64,000 nt of DNA from Strongyloides papillosus. Its lineage: Eukaryota; Nematoda; Chromadorea; Rhabditida; Strongyloididae. Below, in pieces: positions 23,916 through 33,944 of this stretch. Position 1 is the first letter of the stretch. The number at the start of each line of letters is the position of its first letter. Made by a program: the position numbers and the translations under genes. The stretch lies in NCBI GenBank assembly GCA_005656395.1, contig SRSI01000049.1, positions 124,001 to 188,000 of the forward strand. Direction: 5' to 3'. The notes beneath the pieces are model-generated. The model saw only the letters and a program-made list of their open reading frames with translations, was not told the origin of the DNA and searched no databases.

Positions 23916-24178
23916 TTGCATTTACTGAGACTGTAAATACTCCCAAATTGATTTTTTTGTTCCATTCAGATCTGTCAAAGTTTTTAATTTTATGTCCAAT
24001 CTCTTTTATTAGAATGGGTTCGGGATTTTTAAAATTTCTGTTTGTGATTCTTTGTCCCTGAAATACAGAGCTTTGTGATATTGAAAGTAGTGTTCAACTG
24101 TATTTAATTTCATTCCCGTTTCAATAAATGGACAGTAGTAGAAATTGTCGAAAAAACTTGTTTCTCTTGAGAAAAAAA
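23916..24178 (-). pseudogene. NADAR (YbiA-like) domain fragment with a frameshift
   Basis: In one minus-strand frame, residues FFDNFYYCPFI then NTVEHYFQYHKALYF match the start of NADAR/DUF1768 domains. Those have SNFYPSPF and TVEHYFQAQKAL at the same spacing, including the catalytic-site Glu and His neighbourhood. The run reaches ILKIPNP and then stops. The next frame continues sensibly with EIGHKIKNFDRSEWNKK, the usual K..G..IK.F...W block, so one frameshift sits near 24025-24035. The domain ends early. Known NADAR proteins cleave N-glycosidic bonds in riboflavin intermediates or ADP-ribosyl groups. This copy is dead as it stands. Confidence 0.6.
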
Positions 24179-24207
24179 ATCAGATTCTTATGCAAAGTCT
24201 TGTGATT

Positions 24208-24253
24208 TACGGAAGTATGTACACTAGCCAGAAGTGGGCTAGTGTAAATACTC
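24208..24253. repeat. Palindromic element, copy 1
   Basis: TACACTAGCC AGAAGT GGGCTAGTGTA is an imperfect inverted repeat bordered by GTA/TAC. A related palindrome lies at 25131-25176 and a doubled one at 52600-52676. It sits exactly where the homeodomain reading frame of the minus-strand pseudogene ends. Confidence 0.55.
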
Positions 24254-24255
24254 CT

Positions 24256-25120
24256 GTTTAGTTGATGTGTATAGAGTTTGCGATCTTCTTTATTTGGCAA
24301 TTCTCATTCTCTCTCTCTATACCATCTTTCAAGGAGAGAGATTTCTTGCTTTCTGAACCTTATCCTGGTAGTTCTTTGATTTTGGTCTACTACTTCATTA
24401 CTTTGATCAGTAAATACACCAGAATCGTCGATATCAACATTGGATTCACCACATCTTAATATTGGTTCAGCATTTCCATCTATGCTTCGGACATTTGATT
24501 GAGCTTCCTGGTTTATTTCTTTATCTATTCGAAGAAAAGTGTTAAATGAAAGTTGGCTCATTGGACAACTTCTTATTTCATTAGTTATGTACTTAAAAAA
24601 CGTATGATATATTAAAAATTATGAAAAACACTTACTCAAATGATTTGATCTTTTGATTGACTTTCTCTGTTGCCCATTTTCGAAACCAAAAGTTGGAGTA
24701 GATTTTTGCAAATTCTATTCTCTTCCATTATTTCGATATAACTAAACCACATCATGTATATAAAAAAAAGAAAATTACATAAAAAAATTTGAGAAACTTA
24801 CAAAGGAACGCAGATTCTTACCATCGGTTTTTTCTTCAGAAATATGAGACATTAGATTCATTTTACCATTTGCACTGGGAAATAGAGAACCAACAGTACA
24901 AAAACTTTCCTGCTTAAAATCAACAATTGAAACTGAAAGTAAAACATAAATTTATAGTATAATAAATTACCTTTAAATGTATCAACTAAATGTTCAAAAT
25001 CATATTCTTTCATGACTTTTCTGCAAATGTCCTTCAGAATAATTCTTTCTGAATCAAGCGTCACAGTTACCTCAATAACGCTTATAGAATTGAAATATTT
25101 CTCTATGACCACTTTTATGG
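24256..25120 (-). pseudogene. Truncated homeobox gene remnant, DVE/SATB-like organisation (copy 1)
   Basis: On the minus strand four exons can be read. First, about 25117-24971, with KVVIEKYFNS and KDICRKVMKEYDFEHLVDTF. Second, 24932-24832 or to 24802 (two GTAAG donors). Third, about 24735-24655. Fourth, about 24595-24256, with RSCPMSQLSF and then a homeodomain beginning (RTTRIRFRKQEISLLERWY, then IKKIANSIHI). Helix 1 and helix 2 positions fit (Phe8, Leu16, Tyr20, Ala35). The recognition helix is missing: a stop and the palindrome at 24253 follow at once. The order of a ubiquitin-like region, a CxxSQ-type CUT-like block and a homeodomain is that of the SATB/DVE (Compass) class. The homeodomain call is moderate and the subclass tentative. 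Confidence 0.5.
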
Positions 25121-25130
25121 TGTATGATTA

Positions 25131-25176
25131 CGGGTAAATACATACTAGCCCAAATGAGACTAGTGTGAATTTACCT
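25131..25176. repeat. Palindromic element, copy 2
   Basis: GGTAAATACATACTAGCCC and, after AAATGA, GACTAGTGTGAATTTACC form an imperfect 45-bp palindrome in the same orientation as copy 1 at 24208. It stands where the paralogous pseudogene at 28111 has its ATG, so it appears to have replaced the start of copy 1. Confidence 0.55.
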
Positions 25177-25716
25177 ATAAAAACAATACATTAAGAAAAC
25201 TATTACAAGTTTATTTTTTACTAACTGTTTTATTTATGATAGTTCTAACTATTTTAAACCATTATATATACATGAATATATGACTCTGTCAACTATGAGA
25301 ATTTTCGAAAATATATAAAAATCCTTTGTAATCTGACTTGGTTTTGTTACTTTTCGGTAGGGCCATTTTTTAAATGTTATTTGCGAATATTAAAACAAAT
25401 TTTTTCAAATTTTTTTATTAACTATATAAAAGAACAAAATGTTTTCAACAATTTTTACCCATCGACGTTTTTAATTTTTATATCTCAAGAATAGCCATTA
25501 GGATCTTAAATACTTTACTTTGGGTAATGTGTCAATGATTTGTTTACCGTTTTTACTGCACACCTCACTAAATTTATATAGACGTTGTAAATTTTGCATA
25601 GTAAAGTTAACGAAATTTGGTTAAATTTTTTTATTTTCTAAGATTTTTTTTTCATTATCAATGAGAAAGTATTGTATAATCATTTATTTTATTTTATTAT
25701 ATAGAAAAATAATATA
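25177..25716. other. Flank shared with the paralogous copy, then AT-rich spacer
   Basis: Bases 25190-25340 match 28150-28310 in order (ACTATTACAA, TTATTTTTTACTAACTG, GACT(C/T)TGTCAACTAT), so the duplication includes the 5' flank of the homeobox-like pseudogene. Bases 25340-25716 hold no gene that I can support. Confidence 0.55.
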
Positions 25717-25881
25717 AGTTATTTGTTGTGGCGCCTGCTTATCAGAATAAAAGTCTTTATTTAAAAACGGAATGACAATACGTAACAAAGATAGATTACG
25801 AATGTAAAGATTATAAAAAAATGGGGGTTTATATAGACTTAATATGATGACAATTGATATGTCATCGCTTTCTTCTTTACT
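25717..25881 (-). repeat. LTR (3' LTR in element orientation)
   Basis: 165 bp, differing from its partner at about three positions (GTTATTTG versus GTTAGTTG, GGGGG versus GAGGG, TATATA versus TAAATA). It contains the element's GGCGCC and ends near CTTCTTTACT. Confidence 0.85.
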
Positions 25882-25906
25882 CCTTCTTCCTTAGAAACAT
25901 TCTCCT

Positions 25907-26545
25907 TTATGAAAAGATTTCTTCATAGGCTTTGATTCTTCCCTTACGTTTGACATTTCTTACTGCATCCTCAATTAAAAGCTTAATAGTTCCAAAAAGT
26001 AGATTAATTTTTTTCATAGCAATATCTTCATTATGTTTAAGACGACTATTCAACAATGTAACATAAGCATTGTTATGAGTAAACAAAGCATTTCCTTTCA
26101 ATTTATAATAGGCATAATCTCCCTCCATTAAGGTAGATTCAGTATTTTGACAAAATTCATAAAGCATATGGCATTTACCAGCAAAGTTATCCGATTTAAC
26201 ATTATTAATAACAATCTCTTGATCAGGACTAATTTCAACAACTTTTTCATTAACGATTACAGCATTATTTTCATCAGCAGTTACTAAAACACTTTCATTA
26301 GCAATTAAAATTTCATTTTTCTTTTCGATTATAAGATGATTTTCCATCTCCCTTAAAATATCAGTTTCTTCTTTAATAACTTCCAAAGATTTAACATGAC
26401 TAAGAGTCCATTCAGGCTTATTTTCCGATGACAAAACATATGTGAATAATTCACACAGGCGAGAGTACGACGGATATGAATTACAGACAAATCCAGTCGA
26501 AACAAGGAAACGTTTCATTCCTGTAACAAATTCTTCAATTTTCAT
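25907..26545 (-). CDS. 212-residue protein of the compact LTR element, unknown function
   Basis: An uninterrupted ORF fills most of the interior between the tandem repeats and the purine tract. The N-terminus (MKIEEFVTGMKRFLVSTGF) and C-terminus look helical; the middle is rich in Glu, Ile and Val with two NEK/NES-like repeats. I see no zinc knuckle, protease, RT or integrase motif and no signal peptide. By position it could be a Gag-like protein, as in gag-only elements, or a captured host exon. I do not recognise it. Its open frame in a young element suggests it was still selected at the time of insertion. Confidence 0.6.
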   Translation of the reverse strand: MKIEEFVTGMKRFLVSTGFVCNSYPSYSRLCELFTYVLSSENKPEWTLSHVKSLEVIKEETDILREMENHLIIEKKNEILIANESVLVTADENNAVIVNEKVVEISPDQEIVINNVKSDNFAGKCHMLYEFCQNTESTLMEGDYAYYKLKGNALFTHNNAYVTLLNSRLKHNEDIAMKKINLLFGTIKLLIEDAVRNVKRKGRIKAYEEIFS

Positions 26546-26711
26546 ACTACGGGTAATTTGACGTTCAATTTTTGATGACTTTTAAGAAAATGACGCGACG
26601 ATATAGTAAAACGATGATTTTAGGTGATGCGTTCAATTACAGCAATTTAACAAATCAAAGATTACAGCAATTTGATTACATATAAGAAATAAAATTTCCA
26701 CACAAAGTAAA

Positions 26712-26995
26712 TTCCACACTATTCTTAACCACAAATAGAATTATAGGACTTAACAAGACAAATAAAAGATGATTCCACACTATTCACCACTGAATAGAAT
26801 TATAGGATTCGCAAAAGACAGATAAAATGATTCCACACTATTCACCACTGAACAGAATTATAGGATTCGCAAAAGACAGATAAAATGATTCCACACTATT
26901 CATCACTGAATAGAATTATAGGATTCGCAACAGATAAAATGATTCCACACTATTCTAACCAATGAATAGGATTACAGGACTCGCAACAGATAGAC
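26712..26995 (-). repeat. Tandem repeat, about five units of 54-61 bp
   Basis: TTCCACACTATTC starts at 26712, 26773, 26831, 26889 and 26943, each followed by a variant of GAATAGAATTATAGGATTCGCAA. The array is in the leader between the upstream LTR and the ORF. The full-length element at 58-63.8 kb also has a tandem array in its leader. Confidence 0.85.
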
Positions 26996-27045
26996 AGATA
27001 TTCGTAAGCGGCTACAACGTTATCCAGAAAAATAATAACGATATT

Positions 27046-27210
27046 AGTTAGTTGTTGTGGCGCCTGCTTATCAGAATAAAAGTCTTTATTTAAAAACGGA
27101 ATGACAATACGTAACAAAGATAGATTACGAATGTAAAGATTATAAAAAAATGAGGGTTTAAATAGACTTAATATGATGACAATTGATATGTCATCGCTTT
27201 CTTCTTTACT
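27046..27210 (-). repeat. LTR (5' LTR in element orientation)
   Basis: 165-bp partner of 25717-25881, same length and the same ends. The flank at 27211 (ATAT) and bases just before 25717 (TATA) are similar but not a perfect target duplication. Confidence 0.85.
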
Positions 27211-27219
27211 ATATTATCA

Positions 27220-28111
27220 CTCTTTATAAACACAAAAATAATTTCAAAAATTGCCCTACCGAGAAGGAACAGTACCAAAATATTTTTAATGATATCTTCC
27301 ATTTTTTCTGCTAATTTTTTCCCACACATTGCTTGTAAATTGAACATTGAGTTTTTCACTCACATTAATCAATTTTTCTGGTTTTTTCTCAAGAGTATAA
27401 CAAAATTTTGTGTTAATTTAAGATCTTCCAAAGAACTCTTTAAATTACTCATAGCTTTTTCCATTTTCTCACTGCAAGATTCTTTTTTTCTACTTACATT
27501 CATCTTCTTTGCAGCTTCTAAAATGTCATTAATAAAGCAAAACAAAATTGGTTTGTCACCAAAATTTTATCTATTTATACTAAATTTTGTCATCAAAACA
27601 TGGGGTAAAGCGAAAGATATCTTACAAAAAAAACAATCAAATACCAATTTATTCACTTAATAAAAAGCTTAATAAAAAAAATAGGTATCATACTGAAATA
27701 AATGTTATAAAGAATATATTTCATATTAACGTTTATTAAAAAAAAAATTCTGAAACCTACAAAGGAATATAGATTTTTATTCCTCGTATGTCTGCAAATA
27801 AAGAACAGATAGAGAAAATTTCGGCGTTCCCATCGGTAAAGTAGGAACTAAAAGAAAAACACTCCATATTTGAGTGTAGAACAAATACTAAAAAAAAGTA
27901 CAAATTAATAATATAATAAATTACCTTGAATATCATTTGTCAAATGTTCTAAATTATATTTTTCCATGACTTTTCTGCTCAAATCCTTGATCAATGTTTT
28001 TGGATCGAGCTTTACAGTTTCTTCAATTCCTTATTGAGAAAAGTTTGGATCATATGAATTCGTATCATTTGAGCTTGGCCTGATTACAACTTTCATAGTA
28101 ACTGAATCCAT
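27220..28111 (-). pseudogene. Second decayed copy of the homeobox-like gene (5' part)
   Basis: Starting from an ATG at 28111, the minus strand encodes MKVVIRPSSND, then a TAA at 28032-28030, then KDLSRKVMEKYNLEHLTNDI. This is clearly paralogous to KDICRKVMKEYDFEHLVDTF of the copy at 24.2-25.1 kb, with the same donor (GTAATTTATT) and a second exon at about 27900-27780. Further down (27540-27230) helix-rich coding traces with at least two stops remain. No homeodomain is seen before the LTR element begins at 27210. Confidence 0.5.
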
Positions 28112-28519
28112 TTTTAGACAGTTAGTGGTTTATATATTTCTGAAATGAATATACAATAAAAAACTATTACAAATTTATTTTTTACTAACTGATCTATTTA
28201 TGATAGTCCCAACTGTTTTTACCATTATTTTATGCATGGATGTATGACTTTGTCAACTATTAGAATGTTCGAAAAGATTTTAAAAATTATATAAAAATTC
28301 TTTGTTAGTTAATTTTAATTAATTCAAAATAGTACGTCAACTTTGATATTAAGCCGTATATTATTAAAGGGGAGACTATGACGTTTCAGACTACATAGAT
28401 TTTACAGTTAGATTTCAGAGTTATGGCATCAAATAGATTTTTTAAATAATTTTTGTTTAGAAAATAAAAAAATTCACTGTAATTAATTAAAAATTTTTAT
28501 TAAAATACGTTTTCTGAGA

Positions 28520-31500
28520 TACTCAAACAGGGTGGGACAAGCAAAAATTTAAGACCCCATTTTTATATGCTTAAACAATACCCCTAGGTGACATATTAGC
28601 ACATATAAAATATTAGCTTCATATCTCCACTCTACGCGTTTTTATGGCTTCAGAAACTTTTCGACCATGATTGCGTATCTCGAAAACTACCTTATGAAAC
28701 TATATCAATATATATATCATTCTTCACCATTTTTAGAGTACTTTTCAAGTATCAAGATAAATTTTGAAAAATCTTACTTTTAAGTATATTTTGTGACAAA
28801 AAATTATAAAAAATGAAAAACCCCAATCTTGAAAATATCATATTCGTATTCAGCGTGTCTGAAAACCTATATATACGTTTTTGAATCATTAAAAAAGTGT
28901 TGAGAAAAAAAGTTCTACGGAAGAAATTTTGAACATAATTTTCAAAATCAACAATTTTCATTTTAATAGCAAAATCATAAACATATTTTGTTTTTTATCA
29001 GTCACAATAACGTTTTTTTTCTATACATTACTTTTTTACATTTTAATCAACTTAAAAAAAATGCTTAAGAAGTTCTGAAAAGCTCAGACAGGCAAAAATC
29101 TAGATGCTTATTTTTATATACTTAAATTTTGAATCTTGTAGATACATTATCACAAAAAATCTTTAATCCAATAAATTTCTACTATATGTATACATGGTTT
29201 TCAAAATTGTTAAACAATTGTGCCGCCTAAAATTAAGTGCACAAAGTTATAACAATATTATTCTTTACTATTTTTAATGCTCTTTAAATAAATGACATTA
29301 AATTTTTGAAATTCTTACTTTTACGTTGAATTTTTCTCAAAAAGTATACAAAACAAAAAATCTGAATCTTGAAAATATTAAGTCCGAATTCTACGTAACC
29401 GAAAACGAATATATATGTTCTTGGTTTATTAAATTGTGTTGACGAAATAAGTTCTGCATGACAATATAGTAACATTTATTATTAGTCAAAATTGTTATTG
29501 TATTTTTACAATAATATCATTAATTAGTTCAGAATAAGACTAATAATTAGTATTAATCACTAATAATAAAATTTTTTTATACAAAATTAATATTATAAGA
29601 TAGTGTGTCTTGTAAACTATTTCTATTGTTTGAGCAAATATGACTTAATTTTTAATATTTTGCTTATTTGAAAGTTAAACTTCTTTTATACAAAATAATT
29701 TAAAAATGTTATTAAAACTCAAGTTTTAATGAAAGTTAAAAAAATTCTATTAATGTCGATAAAGATGTACATTTTTATTCGTAAAACATAAAATTTAATT
29801 GTTATGAACAATCATAAAGCTATTAATATCTTATAAATTTCTATGAAATTACTATCATTAAGGAAATCAATTTGATTTCTATATTGTATTTCAATGTCCC
29901 TTGTTATAAGTCAACTATATAAATTTTGAAAAAGATTTTTCATTTTCGTTCATAAAAAAAAGAAAAGAATAACTTTGCATAATCAAAAAAAATATTTACA
30001 ATGAATAAGAAATAAACCAATAAATAATACCAATTAATTAATAGTATTCTACAAGATTTAATGCTTACTTCTATTTATTGTGGAAGATAGCTAAATTTTT
30101 AAATTTCAATATTTTAAACACAAAGAAAACTAAACATATGTATTTGATAAATACATTTTATATCAAGAAAGTAAATGATACAATAGCATTTTATAGTATG
30201 AGCTTTTACCCATTTTATGAAGCACATTCTACATCATTTTGCATAAAAATTTTACGTCTCCACTATTATATATTGAAAAATTAGGTAGAATTTATATTCA
30301 TCAAAATGAGATAAATGCAGTATGTTATCAATCTTATTTTTACATGATATCTCGTTTTTATATCAATTATGATAAATAGTACTTTTAAGATATTATGTTA
30401 AACTGTCATACTTTCATTTTGTGTATTTTTGTTATTAAATTTAGAAAATAAAATATCATAATAAGAGTGTCCAAAATTATAACTAAGATTAACTTCTAAT
30501 AATGAATCTTAAAAATATTATTAAAAGAAGTTAAGCTATAAAATGATTCATATTATTATGTTAAAGTATTAAATTCATAGTCAAGTAGTTTAACTATTAT
30601 CACGAAAGCAACTTTTTGAAATTTTTACCGACGTTAACATAAATCTTTTAAACTTTCTTTTAAACATGACTTTTAATGACAATCTTAAATTATTTTGTAT
30701 AAAAGAAGTTAAATTATTAAATAAGCAAAATATCAAAAATTTAGCTATTTATATTCAAACAATAAAAATATTCTACAGGACACATTGTATTAATAATAAT
30801 AGTTTTGCATTGACCAAAAATAACTCTTAGTAGTCAATATTAATTACAAGTCTTCTTCTTAACTAATTAATAATATTATTATGAAATAGAATGTCAATTT
30901 GACGCATAATAAATTTTACTATATTATCATGCGGAATTTTTTTCCTCGTCACAACAACAAAAAATCGAAAACATACACATACATTTTCGATCACGTTGAA
31001 TTTGAATTTAATGTTTTTAAGATTATAATGTTTTCGTCTTCTATAGTTTTGCGTTGAAAAATAAACATAAAAACAAGAATTTCAATAAATTATGGTAATG
31101 TATTACCTTTAAAAATAGTAAAGAATAATATTGTTATAAATTCATACACTCATTTTCGAGATGCACGATTATGGTCAACAAATTTCAAAATTAATATATA
31201 AGTACAAAGTAAATCTATGGCACTAAGAAATTCTATGATATACCAGTAAGATACATTATTAAAGCACATTAAAATAAGTACTTAAACTTTGTTTGCTTAA
31301 TTTATCCGAAGTTCACAAATATTTTTTCAAGTTATATATAATGTTAAAAAATGTAATGTTTGAAAAATTAAAATTTAAATTTGATTGCTTAAAAGTGAAA
31401 TACAATCAAGTATTTGCTATTAAAATGAATTTTGTTGATTTTGAAAACTGTGTTCAAAATATTTTACGTATAACTTTTTTCTCAGCACTTTTTTAATGAT

Positions 31501-32420
31501 TCAAAAACGTATATATAGGTTTTCAGACACGCTGAATTCGAATATAACATTTTCAAGATTCGGGTTTTTCATCTTCTATGTTTTTCAGTCACAAAATTTG
31601 TTAAAAAATTAAATTTTTTAAAATTTATCTTTGTACATAAAAAATACTCAAAAAATGGTGAAGAATGATATATATATTGTTATAGTTTCATGAAGTAGTT
31701 TTCTAGATACGCAATCATGGTCGAAAACTTTCAGAAGTCATATAGATGTAAAGGATAGAATTATGAAGCTGATATTTTGTACGTGGTAATATGTCACCAA
31801 GGCACAACTTTTAAGCATAAAAAAGTGAGGACTTAGATTTTTGCTTGTCCCGACTATTCAGGCCTTCATGACCCCTTTTTTCAAGATAGCAAGAAGTGGC
31901 AAAGAAGCAATTTTTAAGAAACAAAATCCATATACAATTAATAAAATACAAAAATAAGCTTCAATATGATATATTAAAAGTAATTTTGATGTATTTGTAA
32001 ATTATTTTGTGAACATTTAATATGTAACTTTTTTTCTCAGCACTTTATTAATAATTCAAAAACGTATATATAGGTTTTCAAACACGCTGAATTCGAATAT
32101 AATATTTTCAAGATTCGGGTTTTTCATCTTCTACGATTTTTTATCACAAAATATACTTAAAAATAAGATTTTTAAAAATTTACTTTGGTACTTAAAAAGT
32201 ACTCAAAAAATGATAAAGAATAATATATATATTGTTATATTTTCATAAAGTAGTTTTCGAGATACGCGATCATGGTTAAAAAGTTTCTGAAGCCACAAAA
32301 ACGCGAAGAGTGGAGATATGAAGCTAATATTTTATATGTGCTAATTTGTCACCTAGGGGTATCGTTTAAGCATATAAAAATGGGGTCTTAGATTTTTGCT
32401 TGTCTCACATTTTTAAAATT
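28520..32420. repeat. Nested foldback (inverted repeat) structure of about 3.9 kb
   Basis: Unit A at 28520-28960 reappears inverted at 31440-31860 and again at 32010-32420. Diagnostic blocks are CACCTAGGGGTA, GGAGATATGAAGCTAATATTT and CAAAAACGTATATATAGGTT (each tested on the appropriate strand). Unit B at about 29080-29480 is mirrored at 30900-31300. Near the centre, 29640-29770 is the reverse complement of about 30620-30760 (TTATACAAAATAATTTAA). The symmetry point is about 30200. There is no ORF beyond chance frames. RNA from this stretch would form a very long hairpin. Confidence 0.75.
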
Positions 32421-32671
32421 GCCCGACTTTCTCAGGAAACTTATTTTAAATATAAATTAAATTCTTTTTGTTGGGTAAATTTTTCACTTAACTAAACAGT
32501 TTCAATAAACATAGACGTTATAAAATGATTCTCACAATCAGAAATATTTCATATATTATAACAATGTATTTTCGGTTATCTTTTTTCTCTAAAAATTTGT
32601 AAATTAATAAAACAATTTTTTTATACAGATACTTTGATTAATGATTTTGTATAAAAATTCTTTATTAAAAA

Positions 32672-32723
32672 ATATGCTCTGCGGACCAGCTCTGACCTGC
32701 CGAAGGCGGGTCTAAGGCTGGTT
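32672..32723 (-). repeat. GC-rich hairpin module 1
   Basis: GCTCTGCGGACCAGCTCTGA then CCTGCCGAAGGCGGG and TCTAAGGCTGGT. The inner GCC-GAAG-GC and the outer ACCAGC/GCTGGT can pair. It is strikingly GC-rich in an AT-rich region. Confidence 0.7.
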
Positions 32724-32972
32724 ACTTAAAATATATTGAATATTTATTTTTATTCATTTTTTTAGACATAAATAAAATTCTTTTATTAGATGAATTTTTT
32801 AAACTATCCAGTTTCAGTAAAGACAAACGTTATAAAATGATTCTCAAAGTCAGAAAAATTTTCTATATTAATATGTTATAACAATGTTTTGTCGGTTATT
32901 TTATTTCTCCATAAATAAGTAATTTAGTGGAACAATTTTTTTATACACATACATTGATTTATAATTTTGTAT

Positions 32973-33022
32973 AACCAGCCTTAGATCCGCCTTCGGCAGG
33001 TCAGAGCTGGTCCGCAGAGCAT
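32973..33022 (+). repeat. GC-rich hairpin module 2 (inverted relative to module 1)
   Basis: ACCAGCCTTAGATCCGCCTT, then CGGCAGGTCAGAGCTGG and TCCGCAGAGC, the inverse of module 1 with few changes. Confidence 0.7.
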
Positions 33023-33240
33023 ATTTTTTTATAAGAAATTTTTTTACTAAATTATTAATCAAAATATTTGTATAAAAATTGTTTTATCGAATTACATATT
33101 TATGGAGAAGTAGAATAACCGAAAAAACATTGTTATAATATATATATATATTTCTGATTTTATGAACCACTTTATAACGCCTACATTTATTGAAACTGTT
33201 TAGTTAAATAAAGAAATTACGAAACAAAAAGAATTTTATT

Positions 33241-33643
33241 AATATCTAAAGGGTAAATAAAAATGGATGTTTGAATCATTCCAAATAAATATTTAATTGA
33301 TCTTCTATTATATTTTTAAGAATGATATAAACGATTTAATATCATTCTTCCATTAACTACATATTTACCTTAATTTTACAATTGTAAAATAAAAAATAGC
33401 AAAAAATGAATACCTAAAATAAGTTTTATCATTTTAAAGCTAAAAACTTTGTTTCAGTTTCAAATTTAAAGTTAAGCTTTGAACTTTATTCTAAATTTAG
33501 TTTTTGTTACTTTAAACAACCATTATTAAGGTTAAAACATTAAGAAAATTTTATTTTTACTAACAAAAATAACCATCATCCTTAGATTCATAACATAACT
33601 AATTTTTTATTAACCTTTTTAATATTGAATTTCCTTTTTATTC
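33241..33643. other. AT-rich spacer between foldback repeat and third hairpin module
   Basis: About 400 bp with no gene or repeat that I can define. Confidence 0.5.
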
Positions 33644-33693
33644 CACCAGCCTTAGACCTGCCTTCGGCAGGTCACGTCTGGTCCGCAGAGCAT
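33644..33693 (+). repeat. GC-rich hairpin module 3, just downstream of the Helitron ORF
   Basis: Same module as at 32973. Its core is a perfect 19-bp palindrome, GACCTGCCTTCGGCAGGTC. It lies about 250 bp past the stop of the Helitron protein, in the place where Helitron-class elements carry a 3' hairpin. On the minus strand the hairpin is followed by TAAGG. Confidence 0.6.
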
Positions 33694-33944
33694 ATTTTTT
33701 TATATGAGAATTTTATGAAAAGTTATTAATCGAATTATTTGTATAAAAAATTTGTTATTCAAAGAAATAATAAACACAATTAAAAAACAATCATTTATTT
33801 AAAAATGTTAAAAAAGTACAATTGAAAAAAAGTCATTTAATTAAAAATGTTAAAAAATTATTCTTGATCCATTGTTTTGATTCTCCATCTGCTTTTATTG
33901 CTGCCATCATTTTGTTCATCATATTTTCATTATCTCATTAGAAT

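Larger units (their letters stand above)
25717..27210 (-). mobile_element. Compact LTR element with a single ORF and no pol
   Basis: Two 165-bp direct repeats (25717-25881 and 27046-27210) enclose 1,164 bp. Read on the minus strand, each LTR starts AGTAAAGAAG and ends TAACT. A purine tract (GGAAGAAGG) directly precedes the downstream LTR, as in LTR retrotransposons. The layout is LTR, five tandem repeats, one 212-residue ORF, purine tract, LTR. Only three differences separate the LTRs, so the insertion is recent. No protease, reverse transcriptase or integrase is encoded; it must use proteins from another element. The AGT...ACT ends match the gypsy-type element at 58008-63795, a possible helper, although the LTR sequences differ. 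Confidence 0.85.
32455..33240. repeat. Second foldback repeat with GC-rich hairpin modules
   Basis: A unit of about 225 bp (ATAAAATGATTCTCA, ATAACAATGT, ATACAATTTTTTTA-type blocks) is present at 32455-32670 and 32755-32960 in one direction and at 33025-33240 inverted. The copies are joined by two GC-rich modules. A further partial copy follows the third module at about 33695-33770, and one lies at 53540-53700. Confidence 0.65.

Noticed and set aside
26712..26995. CRISPR-like array
   Set aside because: Units are contiguous with no unique spacers, lie inside an LTR element, and the genome is eukaryotic.
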